NCBI RefSeq assembly: GCF_003945545.1
Contig: NZ_CP029617.1
Span: forward strand, 2,801,001 to 2,865,000
Direction of reading: 5' to 3'
Source: Streptomyces sp. WAC 01529
GTDB lineage: Bacteria > Actinomycetota > Actinomycetes > Streptomycetales > Streptomycetaceae
DNA: 64,000 nucleotides
The translations under genes and the position numbers were made by a program. Under the pieces are notes generated by a model. The model did not search any database, had not been told where the DNA came from, and was given only the letters and a program-made list of their open reading frames with translations. Below, one piece after another: positions 1 through 7,397 of the stretch (position 1 is its first letter; each line of letters opens with the position of its first letter).

Positions 1-87
1 CCGGTACGGCGCGTCGGCCGGCAGCGAGCGAGCGCGCGCGGCGCACGCCCGACTCAGCCCGGTCGACTCGCTCAGGTAGCGGGCACA

Positions 88-122
88 AGAAAGCCCCGGC
101 GGCCGGCTCGCGTGAGCCGGCC
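88..122 (-). terminator. Rho-independent-like terminator of the leftward gene
   Basis: Inverted repeat with 9-bp arms at 101-109 and 114-122 and a 4-nt loop. Read leftward, the stem is followed by a CTTTCTT pyrimidine tract at about 88-96. It lies about 30 bp beyond the stop of the leftward gene at 152-340, which it probably ends. Confidence 0.6.
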
Positions 123-151
123 CGTGCCAGGGCAACAGGGGCGGGTCGGGC

Positions 152-340
152 CTATGGCTCGACCCGTTCGACGTTCAGGCAGCCGACGAGCCGTGGAATG
201 CGCAGACAGACGAGCGCGAGGGCGGTCGCTTCGTCCATCTGGGCGGGATCGTGAGCGACTCGCACATACGTGCCGAAGTCTCTGAACAGCATCGGCGTAC
301 CTTCGTCGAGGTCGACCGGTTCAACGCGTACATCTGTCAC
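152..340 (-). CDS. Small hypothetical prophage protein
   Basis: 62-residue acidic protein starting MTDVRVEPVD and read leftward from an ATG at 338-340. I do not recognise a family, and no membrane segment or Cys cluster is visible. It points the same way as the regulator at 552-932 and is followed by a terminator-like hairpin, so it could belong to the leftward lysogeny transcript. The 211-bp gap on its right contains no gene that I can see. Confidence 0.55.
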   Translation of the reverse strand: MTDVRVEPVDLDEGTPMLFRDFGTYVRVAHDPAQMDEATALALVCLRIPRLVGCLNVERVEP

Positions 341-551
341 CTGACCCCCTAACCCGCTTGGGCTCTCCGGGCATGCCGGTTCGCACAGGCGTTCGAAACG
401 CGCGAGGTCAGATCACCATACGGGTTATGAACCACCTTGCGCAGGGTTCACACACGTAACGGCGCGTCACCTTCGCATTGTGACAGTTCAGAGATAAACC
501 GTTTCGTATGAACAACACACGATCGAGTGACCCCGCAAACGGAGTCGACGC

Positions 552-932
552 CTACGCGTCGCGGGCGTCGCGCTCCCAACGCTCGGCGACCTCACGAGCC
601 TTGGGGGTGTCCCCCGCAGCGTCGAGCGTCCGGATCATCGTCGCCGGCGCTCCGCCCTTCAGCTCTTCCTCGGTGTAGCCGATCGTCTGTAGGTGCGCAG
701 CCGCACCGACGATCTCGCGGGGCAGACCGAGCCCTTCCGCGAGCGCAGAGACGAGCTTCGGCGTGACCTTGTACCCCTGCCCGCCGATGATCTTCGCGAT
801 CAAGCTCTTCCCCGGGGCCCATTCCGTGTCCGGGTCGATGGCGACCGCGGCGAACTCTCGCGTGCTGAATCGCCTATCGCTACCGACGTGCGCCTTCACG
901 AGCTCGGTGAGTGCGTCGCGCTGCTCTGGCAT
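552..932 (-). CDS. HTH-type leftward regulator, candidate prophage repressor
   Basis: 126 residues with the start placed at ATG 930-932, which has an AGGCGG ribosome site; an upstream ATG at 1010 would add 26 residues without a good site. Residues 25-75 look like a helix-turn-helix of the Xre/Cro kind (FSTREFAAVAI, then VTPKLVSALAEGLGL and PREIVGAA), with a helical acidic C-terminus. It is transcribed away from the rightward HTH gene at 1183, the usual arrangement for a lysis/lysogeny switch. Which of the two is the true repressor cannot be decided from sequence alone. Confidence 0.7.
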   Translation of the reverse strand: MPEQRDALTELVKAHVGSDRRFSTREFAAVAIDPDTEWAPGKSLIAKIIGGQGYKVTPKLVSALAEGLGLPREIVGAAAHLQTIGYTEEELKGGAPATMIRTLDAAGDTPKAREVAERWERDARDA

Positions 933-1100
933 GGTTCCGCCTCTCCGGTCACTCGCGTCCACACCGCCCATGCGGTACAGGGGCGAAAAATAGCAGGTCA
1001 GCACGTACAACCGTCCTGCACTTGCGCATCATTGTCCACGATCGAGGGCAGCGCCGGGGATATGAGTCCGACTCAGATCGAAAATTGCCTGTTTCCATAC

Positions 1101-1119
1101 CTGCCCACGTTCGTGGACA
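1101..1119. promoter_or_regulatory. Operator half of the switch region (site 1)
   Basis: Imperfect inverted repeat: CTGCCCACG, 2-nt centre TT, then CGTGGACA (one mismatch plus truncation relative to site 2). It overlaps the -35 hexamer of the rightward promoter at 1114-1119. The shared arm sequence with site 2 indicates one dimeric protein binding both. Confidence 0.65.
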
Positions 1120-1142
1120 CCGCATATGCGATGTGCTTTAGT
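1114..1142 (+). promoter_or_regulatory. Rightward early promoter
   Basis: TGGACA at 1114-1119 (5 of 6 matches to TTGACA), 17-bp spacer, TTTAGT at 1137-1142 (4 of 6 matches to TATAAT). Transcription would begin near 1149, giving a leader of about 34 nt before the ATG at 1183. Operator site 1 covers the -35 and site 2 starts 2 bp after the -10, so repressor binding would block polymerase. Confidence 0.65.
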
Positions 1143-1143
1143 G

Positions 1144-1169
1144 GAGCTGCCCACGAACGTGGGCAGCTC
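1144..1169. promoter_or_regulatory. Operator of the switch region (site 2), perfect palindrome
   Basis: Perfect inverted repeat with 12-bp arms, GAGCTGCCCACG at 1144-1155 and CGTGGGCAGCTC at 1158-1169, separated by AA. It lies just downstream of the -10 hexamer and upstream of the HTH gene at 1183. Confidence 0.75.
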
Positions 1170-1182
1170 GACGGAGGCGCTC

Positions 1183-1566
1183 ATGATCCATGCCCGATGG
1201 CATCTGTACGACGGCGAGACGCTGCGGACACTGATGCAACGGGCACCGGGCGGCAGGTCACTGACTATGGAAGAGCTCGGCGAGCGAGTCGGGCTCTCGA
1301 AGTCGAAAGTCGGAATGCTCATTTCCGGCGAACGGCCGACCGTTCCGCTCGAAATGGCCGACAGCATATGCGCAGTTCTCGGTGTCCACCGGGGCGCTCT
1401 CTTTTTTCAGCCATTGCCCACGCCCATGGGCGCGGGCAGGCTCACCGGAGGTTCACGCAATGGACGAGATCAACACGAACGAGCGGTCGCTGAAGATGCG
1501 GATCGCGGCACACACGAGCTGGGCGAACACGACCGACCGATCGGCCCGTACCGCCGCCGCCCGTAA
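1183..1566 (+). CDS. Xre-family helix-turn-helix regulator
   Basis: 127 residues from ATG 1183, preceded by GGAGGCGCTC; an in-frame upstream ATG at 1126 lies in the promoter and is rejected. Residues 25-75 form a clear HTH (LTMEELGERVGLSKSKVGML, then GERP and a second helix). It resembles the short HTH regulators that are common in Streptomyces mobile elements and probably binds the two operators just upstream. After about residue 92 the translation becomes Arg-rich, because the frame overlaps the next gene out of phase by 107 bp. Relatives as I recall them stop near that point, so the tail may be a lost stop codon or a late frameshift. Confidence 0.75.
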   Translation: MIHARWHLYDGETLRTLMQRAPGGRSLTMEELGERVGLSKSKVGMLISGERPTVPLEMADSICAVLGVHRGALFFQPLPTPMGAGRLTGGSRNGRDQHERAVAEDADRGTHELGEHDRPIGPYRRRP

Positions 1567-1801
1567 GGCGTCGCACTGGACGCGGTTCCTCGACATGGCG
1601 CGCGAGCAGCACCCCGACGCCACCGAGCAGCAGATCGAGCAGATCGCCGAGTCGCTGCGGAAGGCGCATTTCACCGAGCTCGCCCTGCGTTCGGCTGCGT
1701 CCCGCCGCCTCAACGGGCAGGCGAAGCGCTCGCAGCGCACCGCCCGCAACCGCGCCGAGCTCGCGCAGTACGAGGCCGACCGCGACCCCGCCGCGGCGTA
1801 G
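1460..1801 (+). CDS. Conserved actinobacterial mobile-element protein, unknown function
   Basis: 113 residues starting MDEINTNERSLKMR at ATG 1460, with GGAGG about 9 bp upstream; this ribosome site decides the start against a longer in-frame ORF. The protein is basic and largely helical, with an HTARTAAARKA-like Arg/Ala stretch and a QQIEQIAESLRKAHF helix. I recall similar proteins next to HTH regulators in Streptomyces prophages and plasmids, but no function. Its first 107 bp overlap the preceding gene in another frame. Confidence 0.7.
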   Translation: MDEINTNERSLKMRIAAHTSWANTTDRSARTAAARKASHWTRFLDMAREQHPDATEQQIEQIAESLRKAHFTELALRSAASRRLNGQAKRSQRTARNRAELAQYEADRDPAAA

Positions 1802-1803
1802 CA

Positions 1804-1821
1804 CCCCGACGCGAGTCGGGG
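1804..1821 (+). terminator. Weak terminator-like hairpin
   Basis: Arms CCCCGAC at 1804-1810 and GTCGGGG at 1815-1821 with a GCGA loop, directly after the stop of the gene ending at 1801. There is no T tract, so it may only attenuate or stabilise the transcript. Confidence 0.4.
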
Positions 1822-1896
1822 CCGGCCCGGACCGGCATCCGGATCGACCCCTTATCGGCTCGCACCCCACCACAGCTAGAAAGTGAGGCGATCGCC

Positions 1897-2250
1897 TTGA
1901 GCGCTCAGCCTATCGAACGCCCCCCGCTCACCGACTTCGACCGCAAGGCCGACAACGAGCTCGCCGTCGCCGCGATGCTCGACTACCTGCCGCTTCCCGC
2001 CGCGACCATGACGCCGCGCCCCGACGCGGTGCACATCACCGTGACGAGCGCTCGCGAGCTGTCGCAGTGGATGTACGCGCTCGGCGGCCGGCACGTCCGC
2101 ACCGCGGGCGCCGACGGCGTCGTGCTGTGGACGCTGCACACACAGACGCCCGAGCGTCGCGGCGGCTCGGCGGTCCCGATTCGCGTGCACGCCGCCGTAG
2201 TTGACGGCGAGGACGTCCTCGACGAGGTGCGGCCGGGGGTGACCCGATGA
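1897..2250 (+). CDS. Hypothetical early phage protein
   Basis: 117 residues from a TTG start at 1897 with GTGAGG upstream; no ATG or GTG gives a better fit. The N-terminus is Pro-rich, followed by a mixed alpha/beta region. I do not recognise it. It opens a long operon in which nearly every gene overlaps the next by 1-4 bp; its stop overlaps the ATG at 2247. Confidence 0.65.
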   Translation: MSAQPIERPPLTDFDRKADNELAVAAMLDYLPLPAATMTPRPDAVHITVTSARELSQWMYALGGRHVRTAGADGVVLWTLHTQTPERRGGSAVPIRVHAAVVDGEDVLDEVRPGVTR

Positions 2251-2510
2251 CCGCCGCCGACTGGCACGAGCTGCTCGGCGCCCTTGGCTACGGCGTCGTC
2301 GCCGGGCTGCTGCTCATCCTCGCCGGCGCCGTCGACACCGCCCGCCGCCGCAACTCCCGTAGCGGAAAGGACACCTCGGCTATGCCCGAGCGACACAACC
2401 CGAAGTCGTGCCCGCAGTGCACGCAGCAGTCGGCCGAGCTTCGGCACCCGATGTACCGGCGTGCTCACCGGCTCGTGTTCCTGCCGGGACAGAGGGGCGG
2501 TGCGGCATGA
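2247..2510 (+). CDS. Small membrane protein with a CxxC motif
   Basis: 87 residues. One hydrophobic helix spans residues 10-27 (ALGYGVVAGLLLILAGAV), followed by Arg residues on the likely cytoplasmic side and a CPQC pair near residue 55. It is probably a single-pass inner-membrane protein of unknown role. An internal ATG at about 2382 could start a shorter soluble form beginning MPERHNPKSCPQC. It overlaps both neighbours by 4 bp. Confidence 0.6.
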   Translation: MTAADWHELLGALGYGVVAGLLLILAGAVDTARRRNSRSGKDTSAMPERHNPKSCPQCTQQSAELRHPMYRRAHRLVFLPGQRGGAA

Positions 2511-2929
2511 ACGGACACATCACCGACGACTCCCTGCGCGAGATCTCCCTCGTCGTCGGCCCCGACTGGCAGGCGGGTCGACACGAGCCGCGCGACCCCG
2601 ACGAGGCGCTCGTGACGCCCTCGCTCGACGAGATGGCGGCCGCGCCCGGGGCCACACAGGCGCAGTACCGCGTCACCTACGACAAGGTCGGCCGACACGG
2701 CGGCCGCAGCGGGCAGCCGGCACCGGCGCCGCTCACAGTGTGGGCGATCGGTTCTGACGGACTCGCCGGACACATCGCGAAGGACGTCCGTCCGTATCTC
2801 GCATCCGGCGGCGTCGAGGTGCACGTCGATCTCGAGTTGATGCAGGGGACGATCTTCACCGGGTACCGGTCCGGCGGGACGTTCGCGATCGAGCAGCTCG
2901 CGGTCGCCGAAGGGCGTGACGCCCAATGA
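2507..2929 (+). CDS. Hypothetical early phage protein
   Basis: 140 residues from ATG 2507, which overlaps the previous stop (GCATGA). The reading frame is open about 100 bp further upstream, but that part lies inside the neighbour. The protein is acidic, alpha/beta and has no recognised motif. It is translationally coupled on both sides. Confidence 0.65.
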   Translation: MNGHITDDSLREISLVVGPDWQAGRHEPRDPDEALVTPSLDEMAAAPGATQAQYRVTYDKVGRHGGRSGQPAPAPLTVWAIGSDGLAGHIAKDVRPYLASGGVEVHVDLELMQGTIFTGYRSGGTFAIEQLAVAEGRDAQ

Positions 2930-3213
2930 CCTTCGACACGAAGAACCTCGACGAGGTTCGCGAACCGGCGCTCGAGGCGCTGCTGCGCCTCGTCGGCGGC
3001 GACGCCCGCCTCGAGTGGCGCGGGGTGTACACAACCGATGGCACCGAGGGACCGACCGGGATCGGCCCGGTCTGCCCGGACCCCGACCACGAGCCGGGCG
3101 ACGGCGATCTGTACACGTGCTGTCCCGAGTTGGCGATCGAGGTCGAGTCGGTCGAGCTCGCCGACTACCTCGTCGCGCTGCTCAACGCCGACGGCGAGCG
3201 GAGCGTCGAGTGA
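2926..3213 (+). CDS. Hypothetical early phage protein
   Basis: 95 residues, strongly acidic, with Cys residues in PVCPDPDHEPG and YTCCPEL, which could bind a metal ion. No family recognised. ATG at 2926 overlaps the preceding stop; the following gene starts within its own stop codon. Confidence 0.6.
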   Translation: MTFDTKNLDEVREPALEALLRLVGGDARLEWRGVYTTDGTEGPTGIGPVCPDPDHEPGDGDLYTCCPELAIEVESVELADYLVALLNADGERSVE

Positions 3214-3605
3214 ACGCCCCCGCCCGCCGGCTCGTGCCCGTGCCCGTACTCGTCGGCTCGCAGATCGAGCGCTTCCGTCGCTCCGTTCGTGCAGCCGCTA
3301 TCCGCGAAGCGATCGATGTCGCCGACGCTGTGGTCGGGCCGCTGTGGCACGTCGACACGGGCGTCGAGATCGACGCTCGGCTGCGCCGTCTCCTCGACGA
3401 CGTCGACCAGGACCAGGACGAGAAGGACACCCGCGGCGACGTCCAGTCGCACGGGGGCGAGTCCACTGCGTCCAACCCGGCCCGCCCGCGCGCTCTGCCC
3501 GACGTCGACACTGATCGCGCGCTGCGACGGGCCCGCATCGGCGCGTTCTCGGCGGGCGCCCGTTGGGCCCGGGTCGCTCGCGAGGCAGGGGCGAGCGCAT
3601 CGTGA
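3210..3605 (+). CDS. Hypothetical early phage protein
   Basis: 131 residues from GTG 3210 overlapping the previous TGA. It has a basic N-terminal half and an acidic linker (DDVDQDQDEKD near residue 65), then a basic C-terminus. It lies immediately upstream of the RecB-like nuclease, whose GTG overlaps its stop, so the two are probably made together. Function unknown. Confidence 0.55.
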   Translation: MNAPARRLVPVPVLVGSQIERFRRSVRAAAIREAIDVADAVVGPLWHVDTGVEIDARLRRLLDDVDQDQDEKDTRGDVQSHGGESTASNPARPRALPDVDTDRALRRARIGAFSAGARWARVAREAGASAS

Positions 3606-4432
3606 CGGACCCGAAGCACGCGCAAGCAACCGAGCGGGGTCGCTACTACAGCGACCCCGCCGGGGGTCCTGATCTGATCTCGGTTACGAACGTCACCGGG
3701 TCGTCGGTGCACAAGCCGGCGCTCGTTCCCTGGGGCGCCGGGCTCGTCGCCGACGCGGTGATCGCCGACCCGATCGCGGTCGCCCGACGGGCCCGTACCG
3801 AGCCGACTCGGCTGCGGCGCGAGCTCGTCGCGCTACCGAACGCCAACCGCGAGCGGGCGTCGAATCTAGGCACGCGCGTACACAAGCGGGCGCACTCGAT
3901 CGTGATCGGCGGACCGTACGCAGCCGACCCCGAGGTCGAGCCGTACGCCCGGCAGTTGGCCCGGTTCTTCCGGCTGTGGCGTATCGACTTCGACAGTGAC
4001 GTCGAGGCGGTCGAAACGACTGTGCTCGACCGCGAGCACGGCTACGCGGGCACGGGCGATCTGTGGCTGTGGCTGCCGACCGGTCCGGGCGGGCGCCGTG
4101 AGCTGTGGCTGATCGACTACAAGACGAGCGCGAAGAAGCCGACGACGACGGTCTACGCCGAGCAGCCTTACCAACTCGCCGCGTACAAGTACGCCCCCGT
4201 CGCGCTGCTCGCGGACGACTCCGAGGTGCCGGCGCCGCGGCCGCGCCGTACGGCCGTGCTCAACCTTCGGCCCCGCGGCTACCGGCTGATCGAGCTTCCG
4301 AGCGACCGCGCTGTGTACCGGGCCTTTCTCGGTGCGCTGCGCAGCGCTCGGCATCTGCACAACGCGCCGAGCGCGTACCCGACGATCCTGCCGCCCTGGG
4401 CGCCGGGGTCGACGACCGGAAAGGCGGCGTGA
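3602..4432 (+). CDS. RecB/Cas4-like PD-(D/E)XK nuclease
   Basis: 276 residues from GTG 3602. The PD-(D/E)XK core is visible: His94 in GTRVHKRAH, Asp153 in GTGDLW, Asp172 and Lys174 in LIDYKTS, and the trailing Gln/Tyr motif EQPYQLAAYK near 187-196. The family is metal-dependent DNA exonucleases used in phage recombination and end processing. It sits directly before the Gp3-like factor and two further nuclease-fold genes, suggesting a recombination/replication module. No helicase domain is fused, and no Cas4 Cys cluster is present, so a RecB-family phage exonuclease is the best name. Confidence 0.85.
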   Translation: MTDPKHAQATERGRYYSDPAGGPDLISVTNVTGSSVHKPALVPWGAGLVADAVIADPIAVARRARTEPTRLRRELVALPNANRERASNLGTRVHKRAHSIVIGGPYAADPEVEPYARQLARFFRLWRIDFDSDVEAVETTVLDREHGYAGTGDLWLWLPTGPGGRRELWLIDYKTSAKKPTTTVYAEQPYQLAAYKYAPVALLADDSEVPAPRPRRTAVLNLRPRGYRLIELPSDRAVYRAFLGALRSARHLHNAPSAYPTILPPWAPGSTTGKAA

Positions 4433-4433
4433 C

Positions 4434-5522
4434 ATGGGCTCGCGCATCATGACCATGAAGAAACAGGCTGTCGAGCTCGGGCGTATCCGCACCGGTTACA
4501 GCCGGCCGAACCCGAAGCCCAAGGGGCGGCCGATCCCGGTCCGGTCCGAGACGTTCATCTTCACCTCGCACAGCCGCGACTACGTCGCCGCGGCCGCCGA
4601 GCAGTGGGGCGGCAAGGTCGAAGGCTGGACCCCGCAGAACTCCAAGATCGAGCAGTTCCGCGTGATCACGAAGGCCCGGGAGATCCGGGCGATCATGCCC
4701 TCGGGCGACCCGCTGTCGCAGGCGTACGAGATGTGGACCGGGGGCGGCTGCGCGCGGCGCTGCGACGGCGAGCGCGAGCAGAAGAGCGGGCAGCCGTGTC
4801 TCTGCCTCGCGCAGTACGGGCCCGAGTGGCACCGCCGGTCGGCGCGCGAGGTGTGCCGGCCGACGAGCCGTATCTCGGTGATGCTGCCCGAGCTGCCCGA
4901 CCTCGGTGTGTGGCGGCTCGACAGCCACTCGTACTACGCGGCCGACGGCATGGCGGGCAGCGTCGACACGGTGCTGCAAGCGACCGGCGGCGCTTCGATG
5001 ATGCCGGTTCGCATGTGGATCGAGCAGACGACCCGGGTCGCCGACGGCGAGACGAAGAACTTCCCGGTCGTCAAGATCGTCCCGGCTGTGCCGCAGTTGA
5101 AGCACGCGTTGTCAGGCCCGCTGTCGACCGCGGCCGCCCTCGACCCGAGCTCGCTCGTCGCGCGCCCGGCGCTTGAGGCGGCGCCCGCCGAGATGCCCGA
5201 CTACCTCGCGGAAGCGCGCGGCTGTCGGTCCGCCGAAGCGGTGCGGGAGGTATGGCACAAGGCGAACCGCGCGGGGCACGTGCGGCGCGACGGGACCGAC
5301 GATCTCTCGCGCGACCTCATGCAGATCTCGCGGGACGTCGAGGCGGGGATCGACCCGCGCACGGGCGTTGTCGACGACGACCAGGACGACACCGGACCGG
5401 ATTCCGAAGGGGTCTACGAAGGCGAAGTTGTCGAGGACGGCGAAGGCGGCGACGAGCCGCCGACGGCGTACCCGGCCGCGGCGTGGCCCGAGGTCACGCA
5501 GCCGGGCGGGGGTGCGCAGTGA
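4434..5522 (+). CDS. PhiC31 Gp3-like recombination directionality factor family protein
   Basis: 362 residues from ATG 4434. Residues 1-240 match my memory of the Gp3 family of Streptomyces phages: start MGSRIMTMKKQAVELGRIRTG, the SETFIFTS block, GDPLSQAYEMW, then Cys106, Cys110, Cys122, Cys124 and Cys141, which may bind zinc, and the SYYAADGMAG block. PhiC31 Gp3 binds its serine integrase and switches it from integration to excision. This copy has an extra acidic C-terminus of about 110 residues (DDDQDDTGPDSEG). The cognate integrase is not in the window. It could instead have a replication role, since the family is also found in phages where no directionality function has been shown. Confidence 0.75.
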   Translation: MGSRIMTMKKQAVELGRIRTGYSRPNPKPKGRPIPVRSETFIFTSHSRDYVAAAAEQWGGKVEGWTPQNSKIEQFRVITKAREIRAIMPSGDPLSQAYEMWTGGGCARRCDGEREQKSGQPCLCLAQYGPEWHRRSAREVCRPTSRISVMLPELPDLGVWRLDSHSYYAADGMAGSVDTVLQATGGASMMPVRMWIEQTTRVADGETKNFPVVKIVPAVPQLKHALSGPLSTAAALDPSSLVARPALEAAPAEMPDYLAEARGCRSAEAVREVWHKANRAGHVRRDGTDDLSRDLMQISRDVEAGIDPRTGVVDDDQDDTGPDSEGVYEGEVVEDGEGGDEPPTAYPAAAWPEVTQPGGGAQ

Positions 5523-6337
5523 CGTACTGGCACCGCGGCCCGATGGCTGCCTTTGACCTCGAGACGACGGGCGTCGACGTCGAGGCCGACCGGATCGTGT
5601 CCGCAGCGGTGATGAACCTCGACGGGGCGGCCGAGCCCGAGGGGCACGAATGGCTCGTCGACCCCGGGGTCGAGATTCCCGTCGAGGCGTCCGCCGTGCA
5701 CGGGATCACGACCGAGCGGGCCCGCGCGGAAGGTGGCCCGCGGCACCTCGCTACCGAGCAGATCGTCGGCTGCCTCGCCGAGTTGGTGCGCGCCGGCGCC
5801 GTCGTGGTCGGGCACAACGTGCCCTTCGACCTCACGTTGCTCGACCGTGAGTGCCGCCGCTACGCGCTCGTTCCGCTGCTCGACCGGCTCGGCGACGCCC
5901 CGCTGCACGTCATCGACACGCGCGTGCTCGACACGCACGCGCTGCCGTACCGCAAGCGCCCGTCGGAGACGCAGGGCGCGCGGCAGCTCATCACCCTCGC
6001 GCAGGTCTACGGGCTGCCGTGGGACGAGGACGAGGCGCACGGCAGCACGTACGACGCGCTCATGTCGGCCCGGATCGCCTACCGGATCGGGCAGCTCGCG
6101 CACATGCCGCGCCGCTACTGGCCCAACCACATCAAGACGTTCCGGCGGCCGCGGTTTCACGAGCTGCGCGACCTCGATCGCGCCGAGCTGCACGCGCTGC
6201 AAATCCGGCTCGCCGCCGAGCAAGCCGCAGGGCTCGAGCGGCACTTCCGCAAGACCGACCCGACCGCCGCGGTCGACCGTTCGTGGCCGTTCCGCCCGTG
6301 GGCCGCGGACACCGAGAGCAAGGGAGTACCCGCGTGA
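5519..6337 (+). CDS. DnaQ-like 3'-5' exonuclease (DEDDh)
   Basis: 272 residues from GTG 5519 overlapping the previous stop. The five DEDDh residues are in place: Asp13 and Glu15 (DLETTG), Asp104 (HNVPFDLTLLD), His174 and Asp179 (HGSTYDAL). The family removes nucleotides from 3' ends, either as a proofreading subunit or alone. No polymerase gene is nearby, so it probably acts with the host replisome or in recombination. About 90 C-terminal residues beyond the exonuclease domain carry a basic HIKTFRRPRFHELRD segment. Confidence 0.9.
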   Translation: MTYWHRGPMAAFDLETTGVDVEADRIVSAAVMNLDGAAEPEGHEWLVDPGVEIPVEASAVHGITTERARAEGGPRHLATEQIVGCLAELVRAGAVVVGHNVPFDLTLLDRECRRYALVPLLDRLGDAPLHVIDTRVLDTHALPYRKRPSETQGARQLITLAQVYGLPWDEDEAHGSTYDALMSARIAYRIGQLAHMPRRYWPNHIKTFRRPRFHELRDLDRAELHALQIRLAAEQAAGLERHFRKTDPTAAVDRSWPFRPWAADTESKGVPA

Positions 6338-6792
6338 GCGACTACCGATTCGTTGACTTCGACGATCAGCGCATTGCGCTCCTGGTCAACACCGACGGCT
6401 CGTACGAGCTGCACACCGGCAGCACGTGCACGTCGCGCGCCGCCGAGTTTCTCTTCGAGCTCGCGGTGCAGCTCGAGGCCGTGCACCCCCCGTACCCGTG
6501 CAACCCGAGCGCCGAGCCGGACGGGCCGAAGGGGCGCCCGGCCGAGCCGATCGACTCGCGTCGCGGCCGCCTCGATCGCGAGCGGTCGCTGTGGACGGAC
6601 GGACGCGGTCACTTGTGGGATCTGTCGCTCGTGTGGGGCGACGTCGCCGATCGGCTGTGGCGTTGGCACGGCAGCCTCGACTCGTTCGGGGCGCCGCTGC
6701 TGCGGACCGTGGATGGCACGACGACCGAGCCGCTCGACGTCGTGCGCGCGGTGTACGGGCCGCTCATCCCGGTCGCGAAGGTCGCCGAATGA
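6334..6792 (+). CDS. Hypothetical protein of the recombination module
   Basis: 152 residues from GTG 6334 overlapping the previous TGA. It has a hydrophilic alpha/beta composition with Trp-rich patches (SLVWGDVADRLWRWHG). Not recognised. Translational coupling between the exonuclease and the RuvC-like gene suggests it acts with them. Confidence 0.6.
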   Translation: MSDYRFVDFDDQRIALLVNTDGSYELHTGSTCTSRAAEFLFELAVQLEAVHPPYPCNPSAEPDGPKGRPAEPIDSRRGRLDRERSLWTDGRGHLWDLSLVWGDVADRLWRWHGSLDSFGAPLLRTVDGTTTEPLDVVRAVYGPLIPVAKVAE

Positions 6793-7397
6793 CGGGCGTA
6801 CCGGGGCTGCCCGCGCCCGGGTCGGTGAGGGTCGCCGAGCCGCCGCTCGTCGGCGCGGCGCTGCGCGTGCTCGGGCTCGACCTGTCTCTTCAGAGCACGG
6901 GCCTATGCCTGCCGGACGGGACGACGTTCCGTATCAAGACACGGCAGCGCGACGGCGACCGTCGGCTGTGCATCATCCGTGATCGCGTCCGAGAGGTGCT
7001 CGCCGAGCACCGGCCGCACCTCGCCGTCGTCGAGGATCTGCCGACGCACGCCATGTCGGCCGGCATCACCGGTCACGTGCACGGCGTCGTCAAGGCCGAG
7101 CTCGTCGACGCCGACGTGCCGTACGGGCTCGTCGTGCCGGCGACCCTCAAGTCGTACGCGTGCGATCACGGAAGCGCCGACAAAGCCCGGATGGCGGCCG
7201 CCGCTCACCTCGCCGCCGGCGTGACCTTCGCCGACGACAAGGGCGGCGACCAGTGCGACGCATGGTGGCTGCGCGCCGCCGGTCATGACTGGTGCGGCCT
7301 GCCGTTGTTCAGCCTGCCGGCGGCGCAGCGCGATCGGCTCACAAAGGCGAAGTGGCCGGACGCATACCGGCAGCGCTACGTCATGGGGGTGTCGTAG
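6789..7397 (+). CDS. RuvC-like Holliday junction resolvase
   Basis: 202 residues. Acidic active-site residues of the RNase H/RuvC fold are seen at Asp31 (GLDLSLQSTG), Glu82 (VVEDLP) and Asp154/Asp157 (GGDQCDAWW). The family cuts four-way junctions made in replication and recombination, and phage versions clear branches before packaging. The start ATG 6789 leaves a Pro-rich leader of about 25 residues. It belongs to the module with the RecB-like nuclease and DnaQ-like exonuclease. Confidence 0.85.
   Translation: MTGVPGLPAPGSVRVAEPPLVGAALRVLGLDLSLQSTGLCLPDGTTFRIKTRQRDGDRRLCIIRDRVREVLAEHRPHLAVVEDLPTHAMSAGITGHVHGVVKAELVDADVPYGLVVPATLKSYACDHGSADKARMAAAAHLAAGVTFADDKGGDQCDAWWLRAAGHDWCGLPLFSLPAAQRDRLTKAKWPDAYRQRYVMGVS

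Noticed and set aside
1126..1182. Upstream start of the HTH gene
   Set aside because: It would place the first codons inside the promoter and perfect operator; ATG 1183 has a GGAGG site.
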